A stretch of 54,888 bases of DNA from Actinomycetota bacterium (lineage in GTDB: Bacteria > Actinomycetota > Acidimicrobiia > Acidimicrobiales > Ilumatobacteraceae). Of this stretch, positions 8,331 through 16,217 are shown piece by piece; position 1 is the first letter of the stretch, and the number at the start of each line of letters is the position of its first letter. Where the stretch lies: positions 1 to 54,888 of the forward strand of contig JAQCJO010000007.1 in assembly GCA_027592925.1 (NCBI GenBank), written 5' to 3'. A program made the position numbers and the translations under genes. The notes beneath the pieces are model-generated. The model did no database searches. It was not told where the DNA came from and worked only from the letters and a program-made list of their open reading frames with translations.

Positions 8331-8364
8331 GGAGTCAAGTGTATTCAGGCGCTTGGGGGATTAG

Positions 8365-8380
8365 CACTACCTGCGTAGTG
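8365..8380. repeat. Perfect hairpin between desaturase gene and sufC
   Basis: CACTAC-CTGC-GTAGTG forms a 6-bp stem with a tetraloop in the 54-base gap between the desaturase stop and the sufC start. It has no T-run on the minus strand, so it is a weak terminator at best; it could also be a regulator site for the suf operon. Confidence 0.35.
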
Positions 8381-8384
8381 TTAA

Positions 8385-9359
8385 TTATTTCGCACTGGCA
8401 ATGGCTTCAGGTCGCGAGCGAAGGGCGCGCCAGATGGCCAGATAACTGCCGTATTCGTAGGTGTCTGTGACGAAACCGGATGCTCGAAGCTGGTGGTGAT
8501 ATTTGGGCAATGAGCGAAATGGAATGCCAGAGTCGGTGTGGTGCGCGATGTGCCAACCAAGGTTGAACGGCACAAAATAGAAACTTGAAAACAGGTGTTG
8601 TTTGACGGAATGCGTGGTGACTCGGCGATCTGAGTCGGCGCGCAAGCCACCGTGCTCGGCAATCGATCGCAGTCCGTTATCGGCGCAGGCTTACGTGATG
8701 TACGGCACAAGCCACAACATCACGTATGCCCAAGGGTTTACATAGATCACGGAAAGTATGAGTAGCACGGCGTGTAGGCTAAATATTTTGTGCTGAGTAT
8801 TCAGTTGCTGTGGGTCAGTCGTAAATATCGACATGAATTGTCCGCGCAACATTCGAAAACCTGTGCTGCCAAGCCCATCGCGACGCATCTTGCGCCAAAA
8901 ACTTGCGCGAGTGATCGGGTAGTTGGCATACAGCGGAATGTCTGGTTCGTTTGGGCCAAACTCTTCGCGGTGATGCGCCATGTGTACGTAGCGATAGCCG
9001 TCGGTATTTACAAATGACATGTACCCAAGCAACCAACGCCCCGCGAAGTCATTGAGTTTGCGATTGCGAAACAACAGTCGGTGCACCGACTCGTGCATGA
9101 GCGCAAGCAGTTGCGCATGAGCACGACCCATGAGCAAAAACGCTACGACGTAAGAGATGGGGTTATGCAATGCGAGTGCAGCCCAAATGATGCCGATGGT
9201 TTGCACGTAGATAGATGCAATAGATATTGCGTTACGAAAATTTGGAATGTGTCGCAACTCGGTGCGCCACTGCGAAGTTGGGTGTCCGTTCGCAAGAATC
9301 TTGTCGTTGCCATCGATCCGGGTAAAGACCGATGTGTCAGGAACCATATTCATAAACAT
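8385..9359 (-). pseudogene. Fatty acid desaturase interrupted by an in-frame TAA
   Basis: One reading frame of 325 codons encodes a membrane fatty acid desaturase, but codon 223 is TAA (8691-8693). Before it are histidine boxes one (HESVH, 89-93) and two (HMAHH, 126-130) and membrane segments; after it, in the same frame, is the conserved LRSIAEHGG stretch and the third box (GWHIAHH, about 268-274). The diiron site needs all three boxes, so the truncated product should be inactive. The spacing fits an intact homologue, which favours a point mutation or base error over an indel. It starts three bases after the MBL gene, in its operon. Confidence 0.75.
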
Positions 9360-9362
9360 TGT

Positions 9363-9980
9363 CTACCAGCCTCGATCAACCCACGTTTGCAGGTGTGGTC
9401 GCTCGGCGCCAATGGTGGTATCGAGGCCGTGTCCAGGCAACACAATGGTGTCGGGCGGAAACGTAAAAAGTTTGTTGTCGATTGACTGAATGATGGTCGT
9501 GAAGTCGCCACCCTCTAACGCTGTATTGCCAGGACCACCAGGAAACAGTGTGTCGCCCGTAAACAACAGTGGGGTATCGGCAACAGCAAACGAAATTGAA
9601 CCCTCTGTATGACCGGGGTTGTGAATTGCGTGTAGACGCAAGTTGCCAACTTCGATCACTTCGGCATCGTCGATAAACACGTCGTAACCGACATCTTTGA
9701 GGCGTGGCGAGTCGGCTGCAGTAACCGCAACTTCGTAACCTGCTTCACGCATGGCGGGTATTGCCTGAATGTGATCCCAGTGGCCGTGGGTTTCGAGAAC
9801 CCGACGAACTCCGAGTTGAGTACACAATTCGAGCAACTTCTCGTGCTCGTTGGCCGCATCAATCAGCACTGCGTCACCAGTTGCTCGGCATCGAATGACA
9901 AAAACATTGTTGTCAAACGGACCAACGACAAGTTTGTGCACTTCGACGTTGGTGTCGTGCCAGTGCAGGGTTGTTGTCAT
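9363..9980 (-). CDS. MBL-fold hydrolase (glyoxalase II-like)
   Basis: A 205-residue metallo-beta-lactamase-fold hydrolase. It has the metal-binding signature THGHWDH, a second-site histidine in NPGHTEGS, the bridging aspartate in FTGDTLFPGG and the final histidine in LPGHG, the order seen in glyoxalase II-like thioesterases. It may hydrolyse S-D-lactoylglutathione-like or other thioesters; since actinobacteria often use mycothiol, the natural substrate is unclear. Its start overlaps the vapC stop in an ATGA junction and the desaturase gene follows, so it reads as part of the toxin-antitoxin transcript. Confidence 0.85.
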   Translation of the reverse strand: MTTTLHWHDTNVEVHKLVVGPFDNNVFVIRCRATGDAVLIDAANEHEKLLELCTQLGVRRVLETHGHWDHIQAIPAMREAGYEVAVTAADSPRLKDVGYDVFIDDAEVIEVGNLRLHAIHNPGHTEGSISFAVADTPLLFTGDTLFPGGPGNTALEGGDFTTIIQSIDNKLFTFPPDTIVLPGHGLDTTIGAERPHLQTWVDRGW

Positions 9981-10381
9981 GACGACACCACTTCAAAACC
10001 GAGTGACATTGCTACTGGAATTTGGGCCGGATCAAACGTCACAAATTTGACGGGCTTTGGCAAACGAGTTGCTGCTGCTAAATGAATTGCATCGGAGATG
10101 TGCAGGGGTTGTTGGCGCACGAGAAGTGCCGCATCATCGAGGCAGCGTTGGTCAACAGGCACAACAGCAACATAATCCCAAGTGTGGCGAATTGCATTTT
10201 CAAGATCGTGTCGAATGAATTCTTGTTCTGACATACGATCGATGATGGCCATTGCTTCAGTGAGCGCAAGTGCGCTTGCACACCAATCTGCATCGTGTTT
10301 GAGTGCTTCATGGGTAATTGTGCGCGCAGTACCGCTTGTGTGTAACGCAACGAGTGCGCTGGTGTCGAGCATGATCGTCAT
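9977..10381 (-). CDS. vapC: VapC-family PIN-domain toxin
   Basis: A 134-residue PIN-domain ribonuclease of normal VapC length. The first acidic residue is in MLDTSALVAL near the N terminus, the central glutamate lies in ALALTEAMAI, and the third acidic residue is in HISDAIHLAAA, a typical PIN pattern. It overlaps the antitoxin gene upstream and the MBL gene downstream, each by four bases, so three genes are translationally coupled. It should cleave RNA when freed from its partner. The target cannot be predicted. Confidence 0.85.
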   Translation of the reverse strand: MTIMLDTSALVALHTSGTARTITHEALKHDADWCASALALTEAMAIIDRMSEQEFIRHDLENAIRHTWDYVAVVPVDQRCLDDAALLVRQQPLHISDAIHLAAATRLPKPVKFVTFDPAQIPVAMSLGFEVVSS

Positions 10382-10656
10382 CCGCGCACCTCGCGCAATG
10401 TTTGGTCAATGCGTGAACCGCTATGAATCGTGACGGCTGCTGGTAGTTGGTATTTGTCGCGTCGGCGCGATGCAATGACTGAACCATTGTTGATGAGGTC
10501 CATCAAAGAAATAGCCCGCGTTTCGAGTGGTGTCAGAGGACCCAGCGTGGCAATTGGTTCACCGCTGACTGTGATGATCATCTGTTCACCCGCGCCGGCA
10601 CGTTTAATAAATGTGGCCGAGCGTTCACGGAGTTCGCGGATACCTAGGGTGCGCAT
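10378..10656 (-). CDS. Phd/YefM-family antitoxin
   Basis: A 92-residue antitoxin. The N terminus MRTLGIRELRERSATFIKRA is the Phd/YefM DNA-binding fold, and EQMIITVSGEPIATLGPL is the family's second conserved stretch; the C-terminal half, rich in charge and serine, would wrap the toxin. It overlaps vapC by four bases. A perfect inverted repeat (10686-10707) lies 30 bases upstream and probably binds this protein. A -10-like TAGCCT seven bases before the ATG suggests a leaderless transcript. Confidence 0.82.
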   Translation of the reverse strand: MRTLGIRELRERSATFIKRAGAGEQMIITVSGEPIATLGPLTPLETRAISLMDLINNGSVIASRRRDKYQLPAAVTIHSGSRIDQTLREVRG

Positions 10657-10685
10657 TGCTTACAGGCTAGCCCACTGGCCTGAAA

Positions 10686-10707
10686 TTGTGTACGCCTGTG
10701 TACACAA
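10686..10707. promoter_or_regulatory. Inverted-repeat operator of the phd-vapC operon
   Basis: TTGTGTAC-GCCTGT-GTACACAA is a perfect 8+8 inverted repeat with a 6-base spacer, built around GTAC like many Phd/VapB operators. It sits upstream of the antitoxin start at 10656, over its likely -35 region, and about 45 bases from the acyl-CoA dehydrogenase start at 10751, which it might also influence. Confidence 0.65.
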
Positions 10708-10750
10708 CGCGATTGGCGCGGGTGCAGTGCGGTAGGGCAGAATTGTCTTC

Positions 10751-11866
10751 ATGAACTTTGCCTTTTCAGAAGAACAAGAAGAACTCCGTAAAACAGTCCG
10801 CGCATTTTTGGAGAGCAAGTCTCCAGAAACCGCCGTACGCGAGCAGATGGAAACCGAAAACGGTTTTGATCCCGCCGTGTGGTCACAGATGGGCGATCAA
10901 ATGGGCCTACAGGGCTTGTCGATTCCAGAAGAGTTCGGTGGTTCAGGTTTTAGTTTCATCGAACTTGGTGTTGTGTTGGAAGAGATGGGACGCGCGTTGT
11001 TGTGTGCGCCATTTTTCTCGAGCGTTGTGCTCGCAGCAAACGCATTGTTGTTGAGTGGCGATGACGCAGCAAAGAAAAAGTATTTGCCAGGCATTGCTGC
11101 AGGAGAAACAGTTGCAACTCTGGCAACTACCGAGCCATCTGGCAAGTGGGACGAAAAGGGCATTACAACGAAAGCAGAAGGATCTGGCAGTGATTGGAAA
11201 ATCACCGGAACCAAGATGTTCGTGATTGATGGTTCAACTGCAAGTTTGATCATTGTTGGAGCACGCACGAGCAAAGGCGTCTCGTTGTTCTCAGTAGATG
11301 GCGATGCAAAGGGACTTACCCGCACATCACTTTCAACAATGGACCAAACCCGCAAGCAAGCCAAGTTGGAGTTCAATGCAACTCCAGCAACATTGATCGG
11401 CACAGACGGCAAGGGTTGGGACGTGCTGAGCCAAGTGTTTGACTTGGCCGCTGTTGCACTCGCTGCAGAGCAAGTTGGTGGAGCACAAAAAGTGCTGGAG
11501 ATGGCAGTTGAGTACGCCAAGGTGCGTGTGCAATTTGGTCGCCCAATCGGTTCATTCCAGGCCATTAAGCACAAGTGCGCAGACATGTTGCTCGAAGTCG
11601 AGTCAGCAAAGTCGGCTGCGTATTACGGCATGTGGTGTGCAGCAGAAATGAACGACGAGCTTGCATCGGTCGCATCATTGGCTAAGGCGTACTGCTCGGA
11701 GGCTTACTTCCACGCTGCCGCCGAAAACATTCAGATTCACGGTGGTATCGGCTTTACATGGGAACACCCAGCGCACTTGTACTTCAAGCGCGCAAAGTCG
11801 AGCGAGTTGCTCTTCGGTGATCCGACGTATCACCGCGAGTTGCTCGCACAACGCATCGGCATCTAA
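10751..11866 (+). CDS. Acyl-CoA dehydrogenase family protein
   Basis: A 371-residue flavoprotein of the acyl-CoA dehydrogenase fold. It opens with MNFAFSEEQEELRKTVRAFL and has the ATLATTEPSG flavin/substrate loop, the RVQFGRPIGSFQAIKHKCAD helix and the C-terminal QIHGGIGFTWEHPAHLYFKR motif. The glutamate in TWEHP fits the catalytic-base position of the FadE-like subgroup common in actinobacteria that degrade steroids or branched acids; such proteins often act as heterodimers. No electron-transfer or partner gene is adjacent. The substrate is unknown. It is divergent from phd-vapC. Confidence 0.85.
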   Translation: MNFAFSEEQEELRKTVRAFLESKSPETAVREQMETENGFDPAVWSQMGDQMGLQGLSIPEEFGGSGFSFIELGVVLEEMGRALLCAPFFSSVVLAANALLLSGDDAAKKKYLPGIAAGETVATLATTEPSGKWDEKGITTKAEGSGSDWKITGTKMFVIDGSTASLIIVGARTSKGVSLFSVDGDAKGLTRTSLSTMDQTRKQAKLEFNATPATLIGTDGKGWDVLSQVFDLAAVALAAEQVGGAQKVLEMAVEYAKVRVQFGRPIGSFQAIKHKCADMLLEVESAKSAAYYGMWCAAEMNDELASVASLAKAYCSEAYFHAAAENIQIHGGIGFTWEHPAHLYFKRAKSSELLFGDPTYHRELLAQRIGI

Positions 11867-11911
11867 TCAGTCGGCGGTTGGGCTATTTTTGCAATTGGCT
11901 CCATTAACTGG

Positions 11912-12361
11912 GTGACAGTTGTTTTTGCAATTGTTGCGGCACTTGCAGTATTTGTTATCGCAGCAACCGTAATTGGTCGCGAAGCACATCGCCTTGATGC
12001 GTTAGCGCCGCGAGTCATCTACGACATTGACGAAGCAACATCATTTGTGGCTGACAGACTGCCCAGCGATTCTCAGGCGCGACTGACGTATGCCGAGTTG
12101 CGCAAGATGTTGGTGCTGCACATGGGCTGGTTGCATTCCAAAGGCTTACAACCACAAGACGTGACCGATCTCCGACAAAACATCACTGAATCGGTGGTGT
12201 TTGGCGAAGAGACATTGACTGCGTTTTTAATGGGAGAAGCAATGGAAGCGCGCATTGAAGTGTTGGACGATGTGGACATTGTGCATGTGGTGCGTGCACA
12301 CCTGGATTATTTTGAGGCAATAGGCGCAGTTGGGCCAAGTGCGTCAAGCACTGACCTCTGA
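11912..12361 (+). CDS. Hypothetical membrane-anchored protein
   Basis: A 149-residue protein I do not recognise. An N-terminal hydrophobic segment (about residues 3-22) should anchor it in the membrane; the rest is acidic and helical with a conserved-looking RLTYAELRKMLVLHMGWL segment (about residues 58-75). The start is a GTG at 11912, 45 bases after the acyl-CoA dehydrogenase. Its 3' end overlaps the convergent glycosyltransferase gene by 55 bases, so either the two C termini share DNA or one real end is shorter. Confidence 0.6.
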   Translation: MTVVFAIVAALAVFVIAATVIGREAHRLDALAPRVIYDIDEATSFVADRLPSDSQARLTYAELRKMLVLHMGWLHSKGLQPQDVTDLRQNITESVVFGEETLTAFLMGEAMEARIEVLDDVDIVHVVRAHLDYFEAIGAVGPSASSTDL

Positions 12362-13860
12362 CCCATCACATTCTCTTTCCAGATATTGGTATATCGCTCG
12401 AGGTGCGGATTGAAATAAGGATCGTCTTCCAATTTGTCGCGCCAGCGTGCACCAATGTTCACCACTTCGGATGGATGCATTTTGGTGGACCTAGTTTTTG
12501 ACTCAAAGTGGTGAAACTTGGCGTGTGGTGTCCACACAACGCGGTAACCGGCATCTTGCATTTTTAGACCAAAATCAACATCATTAAAGTTTGATGGAAA
12601 TAGTGTGCAGAGTCCACCCAGTTGCTCGAACACATCCCGTTTGACTAGTACGCAGGCCGCAATGATCCCGGATGTCTCTCGCTGAACTTTGAGAATATTT
12701 TGAGCACCAGAAAGTGTGCTTGAGTAACCTCGATAGAGGTCAATTGGAACAGGGTTTAAGATATGTCCAGCAGACTGTATTGCAAGATCCTCATAGAGGA
12801 GCATTGGGCCAGCCATGGCAACGGATGGGTCTTCAAGAATCGAGGAAAGTGTTTCGAGCGCATCCGGAGAAATGATTTCAGTATCATCATTAAGCAACAA
12901 AAGTAAATCACTATCGCTACATACAGCGCCCAAGTTGATTTTTTCTGCAAAATTGAATGGCCGGTCGTAGTCAACAACCTTGAGACGATCGCCACCAGCC
13001 TTGACGATGGCCTGGCGACCTTCGCTTGGGGTGTCGCTATCGAGCACTGCAATGACATCGAAATTTTGGTAAGTGCTGTTGTTAATCAGTGCCTCAATGG
13101 TGTGCGCAGCCAGTACAACCTGCTTTCCTTTAATCGTTTCAGCGGTGCCACGAGTGGGGACAATCACACTGATCTTGGGTTGCGAGTGCAGTCGGCGAGA
13201 AACACGCACTGACTGGAGTTCTTGACTAATGCTGCATACAGCATCGATGCCGGTGCGTGCACAGTGTTGTTGCACGGCGTCGAGAGATGCGGTTGGAGTC
13301 ATACGCTCTTGGCTTGAGTGATACAGCACATCAGCAATCCGGTGTGGAGACGTGCATGCTTCAAAGATCCGAAGTGATCGATCGTGCTCATGCAGAGTTG
13401 CGAGAGTTGGGATTCCGCCGGCAGCAGCAATTACCGACTGTGGAGCGGCCAGCAAGTCGCCAACGTAATTATGTGAGCGCAGTCGCTCCGGTGACCATTG
13501 TGGTCGACGTACCTTGGATAGTTCGTCGAACCTACTCGCGCGACCGTGTGCTGAGTCGCCATAAATGACGTCGTGCAGATCGGTGTGTTGCGCGATGAGT
13601 GAAAGCGCATCAGGTGCAAGAGTGTCGCCAGCACGCAGAAACACAACAGTCGAGTGATCGGGATCGGACAATTTGTCTGTGATCGTCATGCTTGACTTTC
13701 GCAGCAAGCGATGGTTTTGAATCTTTAAAAGTTGCATTGGTGAGCCACTGATAAGCCAATGGGTTGGGCGAATTGAACTGGTCAATAATGACTTGCCGGT
13801 ATTGAGCAAGTCACGAAATGAGCAATTGCTTGCGTCACTGACAATGATGAATTTGCTCAT
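12307..13860 (-). CDS. Family 2 glycosyltransferase
   Basis: A 517-residue protein with a C-terminal GT-A domain: KISVIVPTRG starts it (about residue 228), LLLLNDDTEI is the nucleotide-sugar/metal DXD-type motif, and FNDVDFGLKMQDAGYRVVWTP is the acceptor-side motif with the catalytic-base aspartate. The N-terminal part (about 60-140) contains GDTLAPDALSL and WSPERLRSHNYVGDL, seen in WbbL/rhamnosyltransferase-like enzymes. It probably builds a cell-surface polysaccharide; donor and acceptor are unknown. A small basic protein gene overlaps its start by four bases. Confidence 0.85.
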   Translation of the reverse strand: MSKFIIVSDASNCSFRDLLNTGKSLLTSSIRPTHWLISGSPMQLLKIQNHRLLRKSSMTITDKLSDPDHSTVVFLRAGDTLAPDALSLIAQHTDLHDVIYGDSAHGRASRFDELSKVRRPQWSPERLRSHNYVGDLLAAPQSVIAAAGGIPTLATLHEHDRSLRIFEACTSPHRIADVLYHSSQERMTPTASLDAVQQHCARTGIDAVCSISQELQSVRVSRRLHSQPKISVIVPTRGTAETIKGKQVVLAAHTIEALINNSTYQNFDVIAVLDSDTPSEGRQAIVKAGGDRLKVVDYDRPFNFAEKINLGAVCSDSDLLLLLNDDTEIISPDALETLSSILEDPSVAMAGPMLLYEDLAIQSAGHILNPVPIDLYRGYSSTLSGAQNILKVQRETSGIIAACVLVKRDVFEQLGGLCTLFPSNFNDVDFGLKMQDAGYRVVWTPHAKFHHFESKTRSTKMHPSEVVNIGARWRDKLEDDPYFNPHLERYTNIWKENVMGQRSVLDALGPTAPIASK

Positions 13861-14141
13861 GCAAAGAGCTTCTTAATCGCAAAGCGAATTGGTTTGGGGA
13901 TAAGTCGATAAAAAAGCCGGATCGGTCGCAGCCAATTTTGGTGGACCCAGTCAACGCGTCGGCTGACTTGGTCGCGTTTGGCAAACGAGTCACTGAAGTC
14001 GTAGGTGCCAAGCGAACTCGTTGCGGTTGATCCATAGATTTTGGCAACTCTGAGCTTTGCTCGTTCTCCAATTTCGCTATCTCGCGCAATGAGTGAATCA
14101 AGCGCTTGGCTTATGCGGGCAGCCTCGGCGTCCATACTCAT
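13857..14141 (-). CDS. Small basic protein coupled to the glycosyltransferase
   Basis: A 94-residue protein I do not recognise. The first half is a helical, mixed-charge region and the C-terminal third (LRPIRLFYRLIPKPIRFAIK) is strongly basic and amphipathic, resembling peripheral membrane-binding tails found in surface-polysaccharide proteins. Its stop codon overlaps the glycosyltransferase start (ATGA), so it is co-translated and may help place that enzyme at the membrane. That role is inference from position only. Confidence 0.55.
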   Translation of the reverse strand: MSMDAEAARISQALDSLIARDSEIGERAKLRVAKIYGSTATSSLGTYDFSDSFAKRDQVSRRVDWVHQNWLRPIRLFYRLIPKPIRFAIKKLFA

Positions 14142-14174
14142 GGTGCCAAGCCTAATGAATGTGCCTGATAAGTA

Positions 14175-14208
14175 TTGACCGACACAACAGTGCGACTAGA
14201 TTTGTTCC
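14175..14208 (+). promoter_or_regulatory. Leaderless promoter of the 14209 gene
   Basis: TTGACC (14175-14180), a 16-base spacer and TAGATT (14197-14202) form a good sigma-70-type promoter. Only six bases separate the -10 box from the ATG at 14209, so transcription should begin at or next to the start codon. No Shine-Dalgarno sequence is present, as expected for a leaderless mRNA. Confidence 0.55.
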
Positions 14209-14439
14209 ATGTCGTCAAACCGTCCAACCAAATTTGAACACTTTCGTTTCATGGGTGACAAGCGCACGCAACTTGTCTATGACCTAGATAGCTGGAGCGA
14301 TATCGCAGTCACAACTGAAATTGCAGATTCTGGTGTCGGTTTATGTTTTGGTCCCGACACGCTCGCCGAGGCTCGCAACAGGGGCTACACATTGGCAACT
14401 CCCGGCACAACTCGCCGTTTGCGTAAGCCGCGCGCCTGA
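14209..14439 (+). CDS. Hypothetical small protein
   Basis: A 76-residue soluble protein I do not recognise. It has an N-terminal KFEHFRFMGDKRTQLVYDLD segment, a middle part with several acidic residues and a very basic C-terminal tail (TTRRLRKPRA). A leaderless promoter directly upstream argues that it is a real gene. An alpha/beta hydrolase gene follows 35 bases later on the same strand and may be co-transcribed. Confidence 0.55.
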   Translation: MSSNRPTKFEHFRFMGDKRTQLVYDLDSWSDIAVTTEIADSGVGLCFGPDTLAEARNRGYTLATPGTTRRLRKPRA

Positions 14440-14474
14440 CAATCACACCTACTTCGTCTCATGAGTCGACAAAG

Positions 14475-15233
14475 ATGAACGGATCGTTTCTCTCTGGCGG
14501 ACTTAATCTTGCAAGGTATTTGGCACAACCAAGTGGCAAGAGTGGTGCGCTGCCGGCGATGGTGTTGTGTCATGGGTTTCCAAGCGGTGGCATCGACTCA
14601 CGGCAATCTGGTGGAACTTTTCCCGAACTAGCAGAGCAAGTTGCGAGCGAAATTGGTTGGAACGCGATGACATTTACGTTTCGCGGTTGCGGCACCAGCG
14701 AGGGCGATTTCTCGATACAGGGGTGGGTTGACGACTTGCGTGCCGCGATTAGTCATGTGGTTGCCGAAACTTCACCGAGCGGCATTTGGCTGGTTGGCAA
14801 TAACACGGGTGGTGCGCTCGCGTTGTGTGTTGCCGCTGATGATCCACGAGTAAATGGATGCGCACTACTTGGTGCCCGAGCCGACTTTGATGACTGGGCC
14901 GAACAACCCCGCAGGTTTCTTGAACATGCTCGAGAAATTGGCACCATTCGTCATCCAGGATTTCCGTCGTCGACACAAGAGTGGGGGCGCGAGTTGCGCA
15001 GGTTTAGACCTGCCGATGCTGCAAAAAGGTTTGCGCCGCGGCCGTTGTTTTTGATGCACGGGTCGGACGATGAAATCGTTCCAACTGCAGACTCGCGCGT
15101 ATTGGCCGAAGCACACGGAAGTGCCGAGCTACAAATAATCAGCGGTGCGGGTCATCGTTTGCGACATGATCCTCGTGCGATGGCGATCTTGCTTGGATGG
15201 TTAGACAGGCAACGTACGCTCGCTGCAATGTAG
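14475..15233 (+). CDS. Alpha/beta hydrolase-fold protein with atypical nucleophile elbow
   Basis: A 252-residue alpha/beta hydrolase. The oxyanion region AMVLCHGFPSGG, the strand-loop FTFRGCGTSEGDF, the acid in HGSDDEIVP and the catalytic histidine in ISGAGHRLRHD are in the usual order. The nucleophile elbow, normally G-x-S-x-G, reads GNNTGG (residues about 104-109), leaving asparagine where serine belongs. Either the neighbouring threonine serves, or the protein is not a serine hydrolase, as in some non-hydrolytic members of the fold. The start is ATG 14475, 35 bases after the small gene upstream. Convergent with galE. Confidence 0.75.
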   Translation: MNGSFLSGGLNLARYLAQPSGKSGALPAMVLCHGFPSGGIDSRQSGGTFPELAEQVASEIGWNAMTFTFRGCGTSEGDFSIQGWVDDLRAAISHVVAETSPSGIWLVGNNTGGALALCVAADDPRVNGCALLGARADFDDWAEQPRRFLEHAREIGTIRHPGFPSSTQEWGRELRRFRPADAAKRFAPRPLFLMHGSDDEIVPTADSRVLAEAHGSAELQIISGAGHRLRHDPRAMAILLGWLDRQRTLAAM

Positions 15234-15239
15234 AGAGCT

Positions 15240-16208
15240 TTATTTGGCCGACGAACTGTGCCATTTCCATGCGCTACCAATAATGTCGCGCAAATCATGA
15301 TTTGCTTTCCAACCGAGTAGCGCACGCGCCAATGTGGGGTCTGCAAATACAGAAACTGGGTCGCCTGCTCGTCTGCTTGAAATAATGTGTGGAACTTTTT
15401 GCCCACTCACTTGTTCGGCGATGCTGATTACTTCGAGCACTGATGTAGCAATGCCGGTACCAACATTGCATGCCAAGGTCTTGCCGCCACCGTTGAGATA
15501 GTCGAGTGCTTTGATGTGTGCAGCAGCCAAGTCTTCGACGTGAATGTAGTCGCGCGTGCAGGTGCCGTCGGGGGTTGGATAATCGTTGCCAAATACATTG
15601 AGTGGTCCACTAAATCCGAGTAGCGCTTTCATCACGAGTGGCACCAGGTTTTGCGACATCGACCAGTCTTCGCCGATGGTTGCATCGGCACTTGCACCAG
15701 CGGCGTTGAAGTAGCGCAGACTTACCGAACGTAAGCCGATTGATTCGCATGATGACAAAAACTTTTCCACGATCGCTTTGGTTTCGGCATACACACTCTC
15801 GGGTCGTAATGGTGCGTCTTCGGTGACAGGCACATGATCGGGGTTGCCATAAACCGCCGCTGACGAAGAAAAGACAATCTTTTCGACACCATTGGCCATG
15901 AGTGCGCGCACAAGTGCGATCGTGCCAGCAACGTTGTTGTTGTAGTAACGCAATGGTTGCTCCATCGACTCACCGACTGCTTTGTAGGCAGCAAAATGGA
16001 TGACTTCGGAAACTTCAAACTTGCGACAAACCTTGTCGATGATCTTTGCGTCGCTGATGTTGCCCTCGACGAATGGGACGTTGCCAACCCGACTTTTGTG
16101 ACCAAGCTCAAGTGAGTCAAGCACCACAACGTCGCGACCTTGGGCGACAAGTGCACGCACGGTGTGTGATCCGATGTAGCCAGCGCCACCGGTGACAAGA
16201 ACAGTCAT
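15240..16208 (-). CDS. galE: UDP-glucose 4-epimerase
   Basis: A 322-residue extended SDR. The NAD-binding motif GGAGYIG is at residues 7-13, the serine region is IVFSSSAAVYGNP and the catalytic pair is in VYAETKAIVE, with a YFNAAGA stretch typical of GalE. It interconverts UDP-glucose and UDP-galactose, feeding galactose units to surface glycans, which fits the glycosyltransferase a few kilobases away. It ends seven bases from the convergent hydrolase gene. Related 4-epimerases acting on N-acetylated or uronic sugars cannot be fully excluded. Confidence 0.85.
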   Translation of the reverse strand: MTVLVTGGAGYIGSHTVRALVAQGRDVVVLDSLELGHKSRVGNVPFVEGNISDAKIIDKVCRKFEVSEVIHFAAYKAVGESMEQPLRYYNNNVAGTIALVRALMANGVEKIVFSSSAAVYGNPDHVPVTEDAPLRPESVYAETKAIVEKFLSSCESIGLRSVSLRYFNAAGASADATIGEDWSMSQNLVPLVMKALLGFSGPLNVFGNDYPTPDGTCTRDYIHVEDLAAAHIKALDYLNGGGKTLACNVGTGIATSVLEVISIAEQVSGQKVPHIISSRRAGDPVSVFADPTLARALLGWKANHDLRDIIGSAWKWHSSSAK

Positions 16209-16217
16209 GAAATAACC

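Noticed and set aside
8691-8693. Desaturase stop as selenocysteine or other recoding
   Set aside because: The codon is TAA, not TGA, and the position is not a redox residue.
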